This document shows, one piece after another, positions 40,437-53,200 of a stretch of 64,000 nt of DNA. Position 1 is the stretch's first letter; each line of letters begins with the position of its first letter. The DNA comes from Vanilla planifolia (taxonomy: Eukaryota > Streptophyta > Magnoliopsida > Asparagales > Orchidaceae). A program made the translations under genes and the position numbers. The stretch is from NCBI GenBank assembly GCA_023846275.1, contig JAIUJO010000146.1:481001-545000 (forward strand). Reading direction: 5' to 3'. Under the pieces are notes generated by a model. That model worked only from the letters and a program-made list of their open reading frames with translations. It ran no database searches and had not been told where the DNA came from.

Positions 40437-41651
40437 TTTTATGGAATTCATATACTTTATTTCACTTCAATTTAAAATGTTTAAAAAATATTCTTATTAT
40501 ATATTTCATAATATAATGTAATAGCAATATTGTATTAATATAAAAGTAATTGAAATTTTATAAACTGCTATTTTTAATAACTTAGGAATTATTATACAAG
40601 TTTTCTCTATTATCTCAAAATCATTATAAAAAAAATTAAATTATGTAATAAATATAAATAATAAAATATTTCTATAATAAGAGTAAGATAAATATTTTGC
40701 AATGGAAAGAGAAAGATGCTAACTAATAAGAGTAAAACAAAGAAAGAAAAAGTAATACAAAGTGGTAAGAGAAGATTTAATGAAGAGAAAAAGCAAAGAA
40801 AAAATATACAGGTGATGGAGTAAATACCAAAATGAAGGAGAGAAGAAAATGACAAAGTAAAGAATGATAGAGGAGAGACAAGAAAAATATATATATAGAG
40901 GTAGAGAATGAAGAGAAGAGTAAAGAAATATAGTAAGAGAGTGAAAAAAGTCAGAGAATTTGAGAGATTAAGATAAAGAGAAAAATGTTACTGAAATATC
41001 AAATAAAAGTTAAATATTAATAATAAAACTTATAATATTTATAAAATGTAAATAAATTTATCATATATAATATTTAATAGAAAAAATAATAAATCATATC
41101 TGTGGTTTATTTATTTTTTAAAATATTCCAAATATTTTAAAAAATTTTGATTGATAATTTAATTTAATTTTATACATATTTAAAACTAAAAAATTTTATT
41201 AAATAATAAATAATATAATTAATCTAATATATTATCATTATATGCCATAATATAGTTAATAAATAAAAAAAATTAATATTATTAATATATTTTTAAATTT
41301 CTAATATTGTATAATGTAATATTAATATATTTGAGAACTTTCATTCACTCGTATGCATATGCTATTATGAGTCTAAATTAATTAAAATTTATTATAATTG
41401 ATATAAGTTATTTTTGTCTATATTAAACTATATTAATGCTATTGTTTTAGTATATCACACGTTGTGTTATGTTTACAATTATATGAATTTGATAATAATA
41501 ATTATAATAATAATAATATTAAGTTGTTCTTGATAATTATTCACTAAAATTGTTATTAAAAGTAATCATTTATAATATTTTGCTTTAGTAACAATAACAT
41601 ATTATTAAAATAAATTGCAGTTCATTAGAAAAAAAATATGAAAAAATATTT
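40437..41651. repeat. Short-type 5S spacer
   Basis: About 1.2 kb with the purine block at about 40,680-41,000 (gaagagaaaaagcaaag, gagagacaagaaaaat) and the usual A/T tail (attatcattatatgc, cattttgctttag) ending in ttcattagaaaaaaaatatg before copy F. The minus-strand frame over the block is low-complexity pyrimidine sequence, not a gene. Confidence 0.7.
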
Positions 41652-41757
41652 ACAACATAAGGGCTTCTCATGAGGTCATGCCCATTCTTGCCCAAGAAAG
41701 CTTAACTTTCGAGTTCTAATGAGATGTTGTGTCATAATATTGTTCTTGTCACACATG
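41652..41757 (-). pseudogene. 5S rRNA pseudogene copy F, small deletion
   Basis: About 106 bp. The plus-strand word gcttaactttcgagttctaa (41,700-41,719) matches 17 of 20 against the plant complement, and tgaggtcatgcccattcttg shows where about 12 bp of the cccatcctaataccactc region are missing. The 5' end is intact enough to align (cttgtcacacat). Confidence 0.78.
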
Positions 41758-42730
41758 TATATAAGAGAAAAAAATCATAGTTGTATGATTATTGTGTTGA
41801 AGATAATAAACCATTTCGAAATTTTTCAAAATTAATAAACATACACATTTTTAAAAAACAATTATGCCTACCACATATGGAATAATATATTTAAATATCA
41901 AAGTTTTATTTATATTAAAAAGTAGAAAATTATGTAAACTATTATTTTTTATAACGTAAACATTAATATGGAATGTTTTCCTCTATTATCATATAACTTT
42001 TATAATTAAAAAAATAAATTATCAAGTAAATATAAAAAGTAAAATATACATTGATCATAAGTGTTATATATTAAATTATGCAACTAGCCAGGCTTCATAA
42101 ATATTATGTATTGGTGCATCAAAAGACATAAATGTGATGGAGACAATTATTTTGTAAAAGATAAAGAAAATAATAATTGATAAGAGAAAAATAAAGAGGA
42201 AAATAGTAACGGAGATTAATGAATAATGATTTAACGAAGAAGGAAAAAAAGAAAATATAAAGAAGATAGAGAGTATAACTAAATAAGTAAAAGAGAAGGC
42301 GAATTTAGAAAGTAAAGAATGATAATGGAGGGTTAGAGGGCAAGAGAAATATAATGGGATAGAAAATTAAGGGACAAATAAGAGTGATAAAAGAAGAGAG
42401 CGGAAAGTTAGAGAATGTGAAAGAGATTAAGATAAAGAGAACAAAGTAAAAAAAATAATGAATTAAAAGTTAAATTGTAATAATTAAACAAAAAAATTTT
42501 ATTAAACATAAAAAGTTAATCATATGTAATTTTTTTATAAAAATTTAATACAAAACATATTTGATGTTTGTTCTTCTTTTAGAATATTACAAATATTTAA
42601 AGAATATTTTAAATATTTGTATAGATTTTTTTATTCTTACTTAAAATGAAAAGTTTAATTAAATAATTCATAATATAATTATTTCAATATATTATCTTTA
42701 TATGATGTACTTATCCATCTTCACAAGTAC
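41758..42730. repeat. Short-type 5S spacer, truncated tail
   Basis: About 0.97 kb, shorter than its relatives. The purine block (about 42,130-42,470) is present but the A/T tail is cut, so copy G follows after only about 260 bp. Near the right end gtacttatccatct occurs twice 20 bp apart (42,707 and 42,727), a small tandem duplication at the edge of copy G. Confidence 0.65.
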
Positions 42731-42817
42731 TTATCCATCTCACTACTACTCTTGCACATGTATGCCTAACCTTGAGTTATAATAACATCTAGTAGTATGA
42801 TGCTAGTGTGGTCACAT
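42731..42817 (-). pseudogene. 5S rRNA pseudogene copy G, 3' end truncated
   Basis: About 87 bp. The plus strand shows cactactactcttgc (42,741-42,755), cctaaccttgagtt and gatgctagtgtggtcac, in the right order for the complement of the plant gene. The terminal 3' part of the gene (the aagaacttc and ggtcacc words) is missing or replaced by the duplicated ttatccatct sequence. Confidence 0.7.
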
Positions 42818-44295
42818 ATGCATAAAAAGGTGAAAATAGTCCAGTAACATGATTATTGTCTTGAAGAAAAACAATTGTATAAAATTTTCTAAATTATCAG
42901 GCATACACACTTCTAAAAAATTATTCTTATATATTTATTTCAAAATATACTCTAATATTAACATTTCATTTATATAAAATTTAAAAAGAGTAAGTAAACT
43001 ATTATTTTTGGTAAAATAAATATTAATAAACGAGACTTTCTTTTCTTATTTTATAGTTCTTATAATTACATAATTAAATTACATTAAAAATATAAATAAT
43101 GAAGTTTACATTTATCATAAATATTATATATTAAATTATGCAATATTTGAGATTTTATTAAAATTACTAAATGTTGAGCTAAAAAAATGATAATGGAGAT
43201 GGAGATAATTACTCCATATGAGAGGGAATGACACAAATTGATAAGTGAAAATAAAAATAAAAATATTAATAAATAGAAATAAATCATAATTTAAATAAGA
43301 GAAAACATAGAGGAGATAAAGAGAATAAATAAATTAGGGAAAGATAGGCAGGGAGAAAAAACAAAAGTAGAAAAGGATAAAGGAGTGAGTGAGGTCTAGA
43401 AGAAATGTTATGCTTGCCATATGTCATAATACTTCTAATATAAATATTTTATTTATAAAATATAAAAAAATAAATAAATAAACTAATAGTTTTTCATAGC
43501 TTAAACAATAATATGCATGATTTGTTCCATTATATTATCAATTTTATTAATAAAAAGTTAAATCACATTACAAATGTAAATAATAGAATATATATATATT
43601 ATAAATATTATATATTAAACAATATGACCTGAGAGATTTTTTAAATATGTTTAGTTGAGGGGTTGAAAAAAGATAATGAAGATGGAGATAACTACTCAAT
43701 GAGATGGATAAAAGTCATGGACTCATAAGAGCAAATTGGAGAGAAAAAAAGGAATAGAGATTAATTAGAGATGATTTAATGATGAGAATGAAAAACGATG
43801 AAAGAATGATTTAAGCAACTTTGATGTCCAGAAAAATATAACAAGATAATAAATGAAAGGACAAGTAAGAGAATGATAAAAAGGGAGCAGAAAGTGAAAG
43901 AATGTAGGAGATATTGAGACAAAAAGAAAAATGTAAGAAAAAAATTAATTGAAAGATAAACTTTTGTAATTAATTTTATAGTTTTTGTTAAAAACAAAAA
44001 CTTAATCATATATATTCTTTTATTACAATGAAATATAAATAATATTTTAGGTCTATTATAAATTGAGAATATTATAATTTTTTAATATGTTTTTTACATG
44101 ATCTAATTTAAATAATAAATATAAATAATATTCAATATTAATTATATAATTTTAAATTTCTAATATTCTATAATGTAATATTACTTTATTATTAAACATT
44201 TATACACAGTCTATATGTTGTACTATAAACATCAATTAATTTTAATTTATTATAATATACATAAGTTTTTTTGCATAATATTAAACTACAACAAA
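42818..44295. repeat. Short-type 5S spacer, two partial units, right end of cluster
   Basis: Contains two purine-rich blocks (about 43,185-43,400 and 43,670-43,955). The first ends abruptly at about 43,405, where the sequence restarts in the early A/T part (atgcttgccatatgtcataa). A 5S copy that should lie between them is therefore deleted. The second unit's tail reaches aatattaaactacaac near 44,290, beyond which the satellite resumes (tttaatatttaactggatgg). Confidence 0.68.
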
Positions 44296-47200
44296 GATAA
44301 AAATGTTTAGTAATACAAAAATTTAATATTTAACTGGATGGAGCTCGTTAAGATGTGTACAATAATGTTTGTTTTGTATTAATTAGAACTTCTTTGAAAA
44401 TTCTATCAATGACAAAAGCAAATAAATCTAAAACATAATAAATTATTATCTTTTGAGAAATTAAATATGCAATAAAACATGCATGAGATAAATTAAAGCA
44501 ATACAATATAACGAAATAAAATCAATATAAATGTCACACGAGCGAAAAAATAGTGTTCATAATAATATGACTAAATCAAACATATGCATTTGATGAAATG
44601 ATATGAAATCACATAGTAAAGAAAAAATCTAAGATACTTGGGTGATCATGTTTACCCTTCAAAATATTGAAATAAGGTACAAATAAAAACCCATATAAAA
44701 CATCCCAAAACTTGAGAAAACAAATCATTTAAAAATATAAAAAATATACATCTAATTAAATAAAGGAAATTAAGATGAGTCCAATGAGGTTCATTTCATC
44801 TTGAACAAACTGCTTTTGGAATTACTACAGACAACATAAACAAATTAACATAAATAAATTAAGATAAACAAAAAACGAATTATTACTTGAATATTAAGAA
44901 ATATATATTGAAGTTGGAAAAATAAAAATTGAAAAGGAGTAATATAGCAAAATTAAAAATTTTTAATGGTAACATGGAAGAAATTTTATTATTACACAGC
45001 AATACTACCAAATCAAAGAAAAAATTTAGAATAAATGAAATAAATTGCTCAACAATGTTACATTCCAAAATACTGAAGAGATTAACTATCACATCATTGA
45101 TCATCCAATGAGGTATAAAACAAATTATCTTATATAGTGTCACAAAATAGATAAAAATAAAATTTTTAGAAATACAAAATTTCATATTTAGTGGAACTGA
45201 ATTAGTTGAGATGATTCCAATGGTATTTGTTTTGCCTCAATCAAACCTTTTATGGAATTATTATAAACTACTAAATTAAATTGACATAAATAATGATAAA
45301 ATATAACTTAAACTTTATGTTGATGTAATTTAAAATGAAATAAAGTAAATAAAAATTTAATTAACAAAAAAATTATAACTTAAGGATCTCTTGATAAGAG
45401 ATAAAAAAGATACATAGTAATATATCTTAATAAAATAAAAAAATAAAAAAAATAAGATAAATTATAAGGTAATATCATATTCTAATATAATATTGAAATA
45501 ATGTGTAACAATCTTAATTGTTAATTAGCTATGAATGAAAATATGCTAAAATCTTTGCCAAAATTAGAGAAATAGTATCTGAAAAAATACAAAATTTATG
45601 TTTGATTGAGTAAAGGTCATCAAGATCAGTCGAATGACGTGTTTTCTCCATCATAATATGTTATTATTTAGAATTAGAGTGATTTTCCAAAGTAAGAAAT
45701 TTTAAATTATATTAAATAATTATTTTACTATTAAGTAGCTACATATTAAAACTGAAATGAGATAAATCATATGGAAAACTTACATTGTAAGAAACTAATG
45801 ATATCGAATATAATATCTTATATCGTCGAACTATGTTTCAATCAACATATCCTATAAAAAATACCAAACCAAAAAATAAAAAACTTTAAAAATATAAAAT
45901 GAATGTTTAATTTCATTGATCTCATCATAATGAATCCAACAACATTTATTTCATTTCAATCTAACCTCATTTGGAATAACTATAGATTATAAAATTAAAA
46001 AAGCAAAAAAATAACAATTTCAATATTTAATCAAATTTTATTAAACCTAAAATATGTCAAAGTAAAGCAATGAAATATAAGTAAACCAAAGCATTGCAGT
46101 GGATACACAAAGGAAGATTTAGAGTCAGATTGTAGTGTAACCAAATCAACGTGCAAAATTTGATAAAATCATATATATTATTTGGAAAATTAGTATTCCA
46201 CGTCACTAAGAAGATTGAATGTAACATTCTCGACCACTAAATCATGTAGAAATTGAAATATTTGATAATGCTTGTAAAGACACTTTAAAAATTAATTTAA
46301 AAGTTAAAAAAATTTTAAAACATTTTAAAAAAGTAATATTTAATTAGATCAAGCTATCGAGCGAGTCCAATGAACTACATTTCGCATCAATCAACTCTTG
46401 TTTTAATTTGCTATGAATTACAAAAATAAGTTGTCATAAATAATAATATGTTTTTATTTCAATACTATGTAAATATATATATTATTCTTGTAATGAGATG
46501 AACTAAAGATATTTAATGTGAACAAATCAAGGTGTTGAAAACGTCACCTGAAAGTAAAATTAGAGTTACATAATAATACAACAAAATCAAACAAAAAAAT
46601 TTGAACAAATGAAACTAATTGTATGAAAAATTTATACTATAAGATTTTATGAAAATTAATTATATCATCTTTAATCATTAAGTAAGGTGTAAATAATAGT
46701 ATCTTGTAAGACATACCAAATCATCAAACATATTGTATATCAAAATTATAAAAATTAATATTAAAATGTATCGAGCTCATTGAGATGAGACCACCCACAT
46801 ACATAACGTCTTAACAGGACATTGTTTGGACATGGTGTACCAATGTAAACAACAATAATAATAATAAATTATTATTTTAATAATAAGTTAGTACATAACA
46901 TAGTAGAAATAAGAAGAATTGAATCATTGAATCATAACAAAATAAAAATGAAGGGTCACTCAGGATGAGAATTAGGGGTTTTAACACTATAAGCAAGCTA
47001 AACTAAAACTTTTGGATAAATCAGATAAATTATATGAAATATTGTCCTCTATCATACAAAGGGGATCGATTGTAACATCATAGATCCTCAAATTAGGGGT
47101 CTATTAATGGTTATTAAAGCACAAGAAAACAAAATTTTTAATATTTTGACATAATATAAGTATATATGGAAGGTGAAATAAGATAATTTAAAGAAATTTA

Positions 47201-50200
47201 ATATAACCAAATCAATTAGATTTATAGATCACATGAGAAAAGATATAGAGCTATATAATAACTTAATAGAATCAAAGCAAAAATTGAAGAAATTAGATAA
47301 AACTTGCTGAAAAGTTATATTTTGTGATATTGAGTAGATCCAGAGTAATAAACCTGTTAGTAAAAAAATATAAATCAAACTTTATGAAAAAACATATTAA
47401 ACAATTAGAAAATTAATCACTTAAAATTGTAAAAATGAATATTTGTTCTGATGGTGTACCTTAAGACGATTTGAAGGACTTTTGTTTTAACTCGATCAAA
47501 CACATTTGGAATTACTGTGAATCACCAAAGTGAATAAGAATAAAAAATAATTACCATTACTTTTGTATTAAGTGAACACATGTTAAAGGTTAATTATGAA
47601 AAATGGAAGCAATTTAATCTTAAAAAATCAAAGCAAAATAAAGGTTGCATGAGAAGAGAATGAGAGATACCAATTGACATAAACAAATAAAAAAAATTAA
47701 AGAAATGAGATAAATTGTGCGGGACTATTGAATTAAAGATTCTAAAGTGATTGAGCTAACATCTTTGATCATCATATCAGGTATAATCCAAAATGTTGCT
47801 TAAATTGTGTTTATGTCGTAGAAAGGAAAATATTTAGAAAAAAACTAATATGTAATTCGATAAATTTCAACAAGATGATTCGAATGACATTTATTTCATT
47901 TCGATTGGAACTTGCTTGATAGTTCAAAGAAACTTCAAAGTAAATAGGCACCAATAATAATAAATTAATAATTTTATATTAAGTGAATATTTGTTTAAGT
48001 TGAAATGAGAAAAATTGATGATATATAATAAAAGTAAATAAAAGTGATGTAAAGGTCACTTGAGAAGAGATTTAGAGTAACCAAGGAATATATTGAAACC
48101 AAAGAAACAAAATTTAAATAAATCAAATAAGTTGAATGACAAAGTTGCATTCCAACATACTAAGGAGATTGTGTGTAACATCATTCAATATTAAATAAGT
48201 ATGAATCAAAGTGTCTAATAAAGAATGTAAAAGAATATGAAAATAAAATATATGGAAACAATATTTAAAAATATCAAAAAAAATATTTAATTGGATATAG
48301 TTCATTGAGATTAATATAATGACGTTTACTTGGGCTCTATTTAAACATGTTGAGAGTTACTATGAATTGCAAAATTAAATATGAAAAGAAATTAATAATT
48401 TTTTAATTTTAAGGAAACATTTTATTAACTATGGAATGAGATGTATTAGAGTAATGTAACAATACAAAATCAAAGTGAGCTAAAACTTACTCGAAAGATG
48501 ATTTTTAATTATATAGTAACATAAGCAAATCAAAGCAAAACTTTGATGAAATAAGATGAATTAGATGAAAACATTACATTCTAAGATTCTAAAGAACTCA
48601 GCTACAACATCATCTATTACATAATCATAAACAAATCGAATGTTTCTTAAGTCATTAAATACTTTTAAGAAAATAAAAAATTTGAAAATATAAAAATAAA
48701 TATTTAATTAGAAAAATCTAGTCAAGATTAATCCAACAATGTTTGTTTTGTCTTGAACAAACAACATTTTCAATTATCACGACTTGTGAAAGCTAGACAT
48801 TTGAAGACATGATTAACCAAATCAAGGCAAGAAAATTTCAAGAAATGTGATAAATTTAATGACAAAGTTGCATTTCAAGTTGCGAAGGACCTCAAGTAAA
48901 CATACCTCAATCATTAAAGTAGGCACAAATGAAAATGTATCATAAAGCATGTCACAATCAAACAAGATAAAAATTAAAAATTATATAAATAAATATTTAA
49001 TTAGGAAAATCTAGTTGAGATAGGTGCATCATCATTTATTTCAACATGATTAGATAACATTTTGAATTACATTTAATTATTGAGAAAAATAAGAAAAAAT
49101 TAATAACAAATTATTATTTTAATATTAAATACATGTATAATAAAGCTAAAATATTACACATTGAGCTATGTTATTATAAAAAATGACTCCATATGACATC
49201 ACATAAGAGATGACTTAGAGTTACATGGTAACATAACCTCATTATGCAAAACATTTTGAGGAAATGAGTTAAATCATACATGAAAGTTTATCAACATATA
49301 ATATGGAGGTTAAGTGCCACACCTCGATCACTTAAGTAGGTATGAACCAAAAATCGTAGTAAAGCATCCCAAAACCTTAAAGAAATATAATATTTGCAAA
49401 ATATAACTATAAATATTTAATTAGATAGTGCTTATCAAGTCTAGTCCAAAAACATTTGTAAGTTTTTTTAAAATTAGTTTGAATAGCCAAGTAACAAGCA
49501 CAAATAATAAAAAAATATTAATATTATGTAAATATACGTTAAAGTTGAAATATAATAAATTCAAGTCATGTGATACAACCAAATCAAAGAGATGTGGAGG
49601 GCACAAGAGATAAGAGTTAGAGTTACATAGTATTATGACCTCATCAAAGTGAAAGTTTTGAATAAATAAATAAATTTTTTTGGAAGCTAACACTCTAAGA
49701 TAGTAAGGAGATTAAGTCTAACATACTCAATCAACAAATTAAGTATGAAACAAAATATCTCTTAAAACATATCAAAACTCAAGAAAGTTAAACATTTACA
49801 AATATAAAAACAAATAGTCAATTTATTGGGTCTTACTAGGATCAGTCCAACGACATGTCTTTCATATACATCAGATCTTTTTTGAAATTATTTTGAATTA
49901 CTAACATAGATAACAATAAATAATTTTAAATTATCATTATAATATTAAGTAAATAAATTTTAAAGTAGAAATAAAATAAATTAAAGCAATGTAACAAAAA
50001 AGAATTAAAAATTAATAATAATGACATGAGAAGAAATTTAGAGTAAAATAGTAATTTCACCTAATGAAAGAAAACAATTTTAAAAATTTGACAAATTCGT
50101 GGGAGAGATGAATTGTAGGGCACTAAGGATATCTATTGTAACTTTCTATATTATCAAATTAGGTTTGTATTAGAATGCCTCATATATCATGCCAGTTCTT

Positions 50201-53200
50201 AAGAAAAAAATTTAAAAATACAAAAAAATATATATTAAATTACATAGACTTTTCAAGAAGAGACCAACGATGTTCATTTTGTCTCGTTGTGTCCATATTT
50301 AGTTAAAAAAGGATTTACAATATGAGAAAGTTAGTGCGATTAATGTTAGAACAAAAGAAGATTTAGAGTTACAAAGTAATTAAGACAAGTGACAAAACTT
50401 AAAACAAATTAGATAAATCATGTAGGAAGGCTACATTCAAATAAGCTAATGAGATCGAGTGCACTATCATTAATCATCAAATAAGGTGAGAATCTAAATG
50501 TCTCAAAAAAGATTAAATTTTTTTTGAAATATAAAATATAAATATTTAACTTTGTAACTCATATTGAGTCGAGTACTAACATTCTTTTTGCCTCAATCAG
50601 ACATTATTTTAATTTGAAGTTATATATAACAATGTTGGATAGAGCTTTTTGAGATCAATGGTGTAACGTTCATATTGTGTCAAAGAGACCCATTTCCGAA
50701 GTAATGTGAATCACAAAAAAATTTTAAATAAGTAATAATAAATTATTATTTTAATATTATAGAAATACATTCTAAAGATATATTGAAAAGAAATGAAACA
50801 ATGTAGTACAATTAAATCAAAGTGATGTAAAACTCACACAGAAAGAGAATGATAGTTTCTATGCAATATAATTAATTCAAAGTGAAACATTTGAAAAATG
50901 AGTTTAATTATATAAGAAAGTTGTATTTAAAAATGCTAAAGAAATCATGTATATCATCTTTAACGGGTAAAAAGGTACAAATTGAAATGTCTTATAAATC
51001 AATAACAAACCCAAGAAAGTGAACTAAAAATGATATACAAGAATATTAATTTGCATTGAGCTCGTCTAGGTGAGACCAACAAAGCTCATTAAGTTACTAT
51101 TAGACCTCATTTGAAATTATTATGAATCAACAATGTAAATTGTCTTAAATATTAATAATTAATCATTTTAGTTTAAGTTAATATACATTATGTATACATT
51201 TATATATTAAATAAAAAATAAGATAAATTAAAACAATGTAATATACCTAAACTACAGTGTCTTAAAGGTCATACGAGAGGAGAATTAATTCTACATATTA
51301 TATAAAAAATAAAAATAAATTTTTTTTAATAAGTGACATAAATTATATGGAAAAGTAGTATACCTAAAACTTAGGGGATTGAATGTAATGTTCTCCATCA
51401 TAAAATCCTATACAAATCAAATGTCTCATGAAGGAAACTAACAAAAAAATAAATAATTAAATTTATATAAAATAATATATAATGAGATATGACACATTAG
51501 GAGGAGTCAATTGAAGTTTTTTCATCACGATCAAACATCATTCGAAATTATTATAATTTAAGAAATTAAATAAACAAAATAAAAATGTATTATTTTAGTT
51601 TTTAGCAAATATTTATTAAAGTTAGAATTAGAAAACTTGAAGTAATGGAAAATAACATGATAAAGGCAATGAAGTATTCACATGAAATGAGAATTATAAT
51701 TTCAAAGGAATATAATGAAACCAAAGCAAAATATTTTGAGTTACATAAATTTTATAAGAAAGTTACTCTCAAACATACAAAGGAGATCGAGCATGAAATG
51801 CTCAAACATCATATGGTACATATAGAGATACTTCCTGTAGTGCACGAAATTTGAAAATAAAATATATAAAAGAAGAAACAATTATTTAATTAGACAAGGT
51901 TCATTGAAATATGTGCGACAAAGTTAGGTTCATCTTGATTGGAGCCATTTAGAACTACTATAAATTACCAAATTAAATAAGCATAGATAATAATAAATTA
52001 TGGTTCAAAAAATAACAAAATAGATATTAAAGCCAAAACAAGATATATATTGAAGTAATTAAATAAAAGCAAATCGAAGCCACACAAAAGTTACATGAGA
52101 AGAGAATCATAGTTTAATAATAATATAACAAAATGAATGAAAAAAGTTAGGCAAAATATCGTAAATTATAAAGGTTGCTTTTTGAGATACTAAAGTGATG
52201 GTGTGTAAAATCTTTGATCATCAAATATGATACTATTGAAATGACTCATTAAACATACAACATCTCTAGAAAAAAAATACTAAAAAGATAAAAAAAAAAT
52301 GAATACTTAATTGGATATGACTCATCAAGACGTGTCTAATGATGTTTGTTTTGATGTGATGGAACGTCATTTGAAATACAATGTATAAGTAAATTAAATA
52401 CCACTTTGGTATACATTAAATAAATAACAAAATATAAATTAAATTAGTTGAAGGATTGCAATATAACAAATTGAAGTGATGAAAAGGTCACTAGAGAAGA
52501 GAATTACTATTTTTGTGTAAAAAATCAAAATAAAAATAAAACATTTTGAGAATGAGATAAGCATAGATAATAATCATCATGTGTACACAATCCTTCCTTA
52601 AAATTAAGAATGAATAAAAATACCATATAAGGCATACATAATTCCTAAAAAAATAAATTTTTTAAAAAATATAAAAGTTATTATTTTATCGAGAAGAAGC
52701 TATTCACCATTGTTTAGGCTCAATCAGACTCATTTGGTGATATTATAGATTACCAAAACAAATAAGCATAGATAATAATAATTTTTTTGATATTAAATAA
52801 ATATATAATAAACTAAAAGGAGATATATTGAACCAATGTTCTGCAACAAAGTTGAATTGATTTAATCTTTACATTAGAGTAGATTTGAAATGACATTGCA
52901 ATATGACAAAAAAAATTAAAATTTTTTAAAAAAATAGAAAACTTTTATGGGAGTGTTAATTTCAAATTACATTCAGTATAACATTCTTAGTCCTGAATTC
53001 AAGTTTGAAGTGAAATAACTCATAAACAATTTTAGAATATAAAAATAAAATATTTTATAAAAATAAAAAACAAGCATTTAATAGAATGAGCTCATTGAAA
53101 TGCATGAAGCAATGCTATTTTTTTTATTGGACCTCATTATGAACTAGTGAAAATTAAATAGATTAAATAAGAATAAAAAATGATAAATTCTTATTTTAAT

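Larger units (their letters stand above)
28598..44295 (-). repeat. Decayed 5S rDNA cluster
   Basis: Eight recognisable 5S rRNA pseudogenes plus one doubtful stub lie in one orientation, with spacers that are homologous to each other over their length. Spacing between neighbouring copies is about 1.05-1.5 kb across short spacers, and 2.1-3.2 kb where units are fused or carry the long spacer. Head-to-tail order and shared spacers are what a tandem 5S array gives. Cassandra-type TRIM elements also carry 5S sequence in their LTRs, but I saw no primer site or polypurine tract next to the copies, and the shared sequence extends far beyond the 5S segment. The cluster is bounded on both sides by the 417-bp satellite. 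Confidence 0.8.

Noticed and set aside
28598-44295. Cassandra-type TRIM retrotransposons as the source of the 5S copies
   Set aside because: No primer site, polypurine tract or LTR pairs seen beside the copies, and homology between units covers the whole spacer. Kept only as an alternative.
44883-45185. 100-codon minus-strand frame and other 60-90-codon frames in the satellite
   Set aside because: They lie in tandem satellite units and are not kept open in neighbouring units. No codon or family signal.
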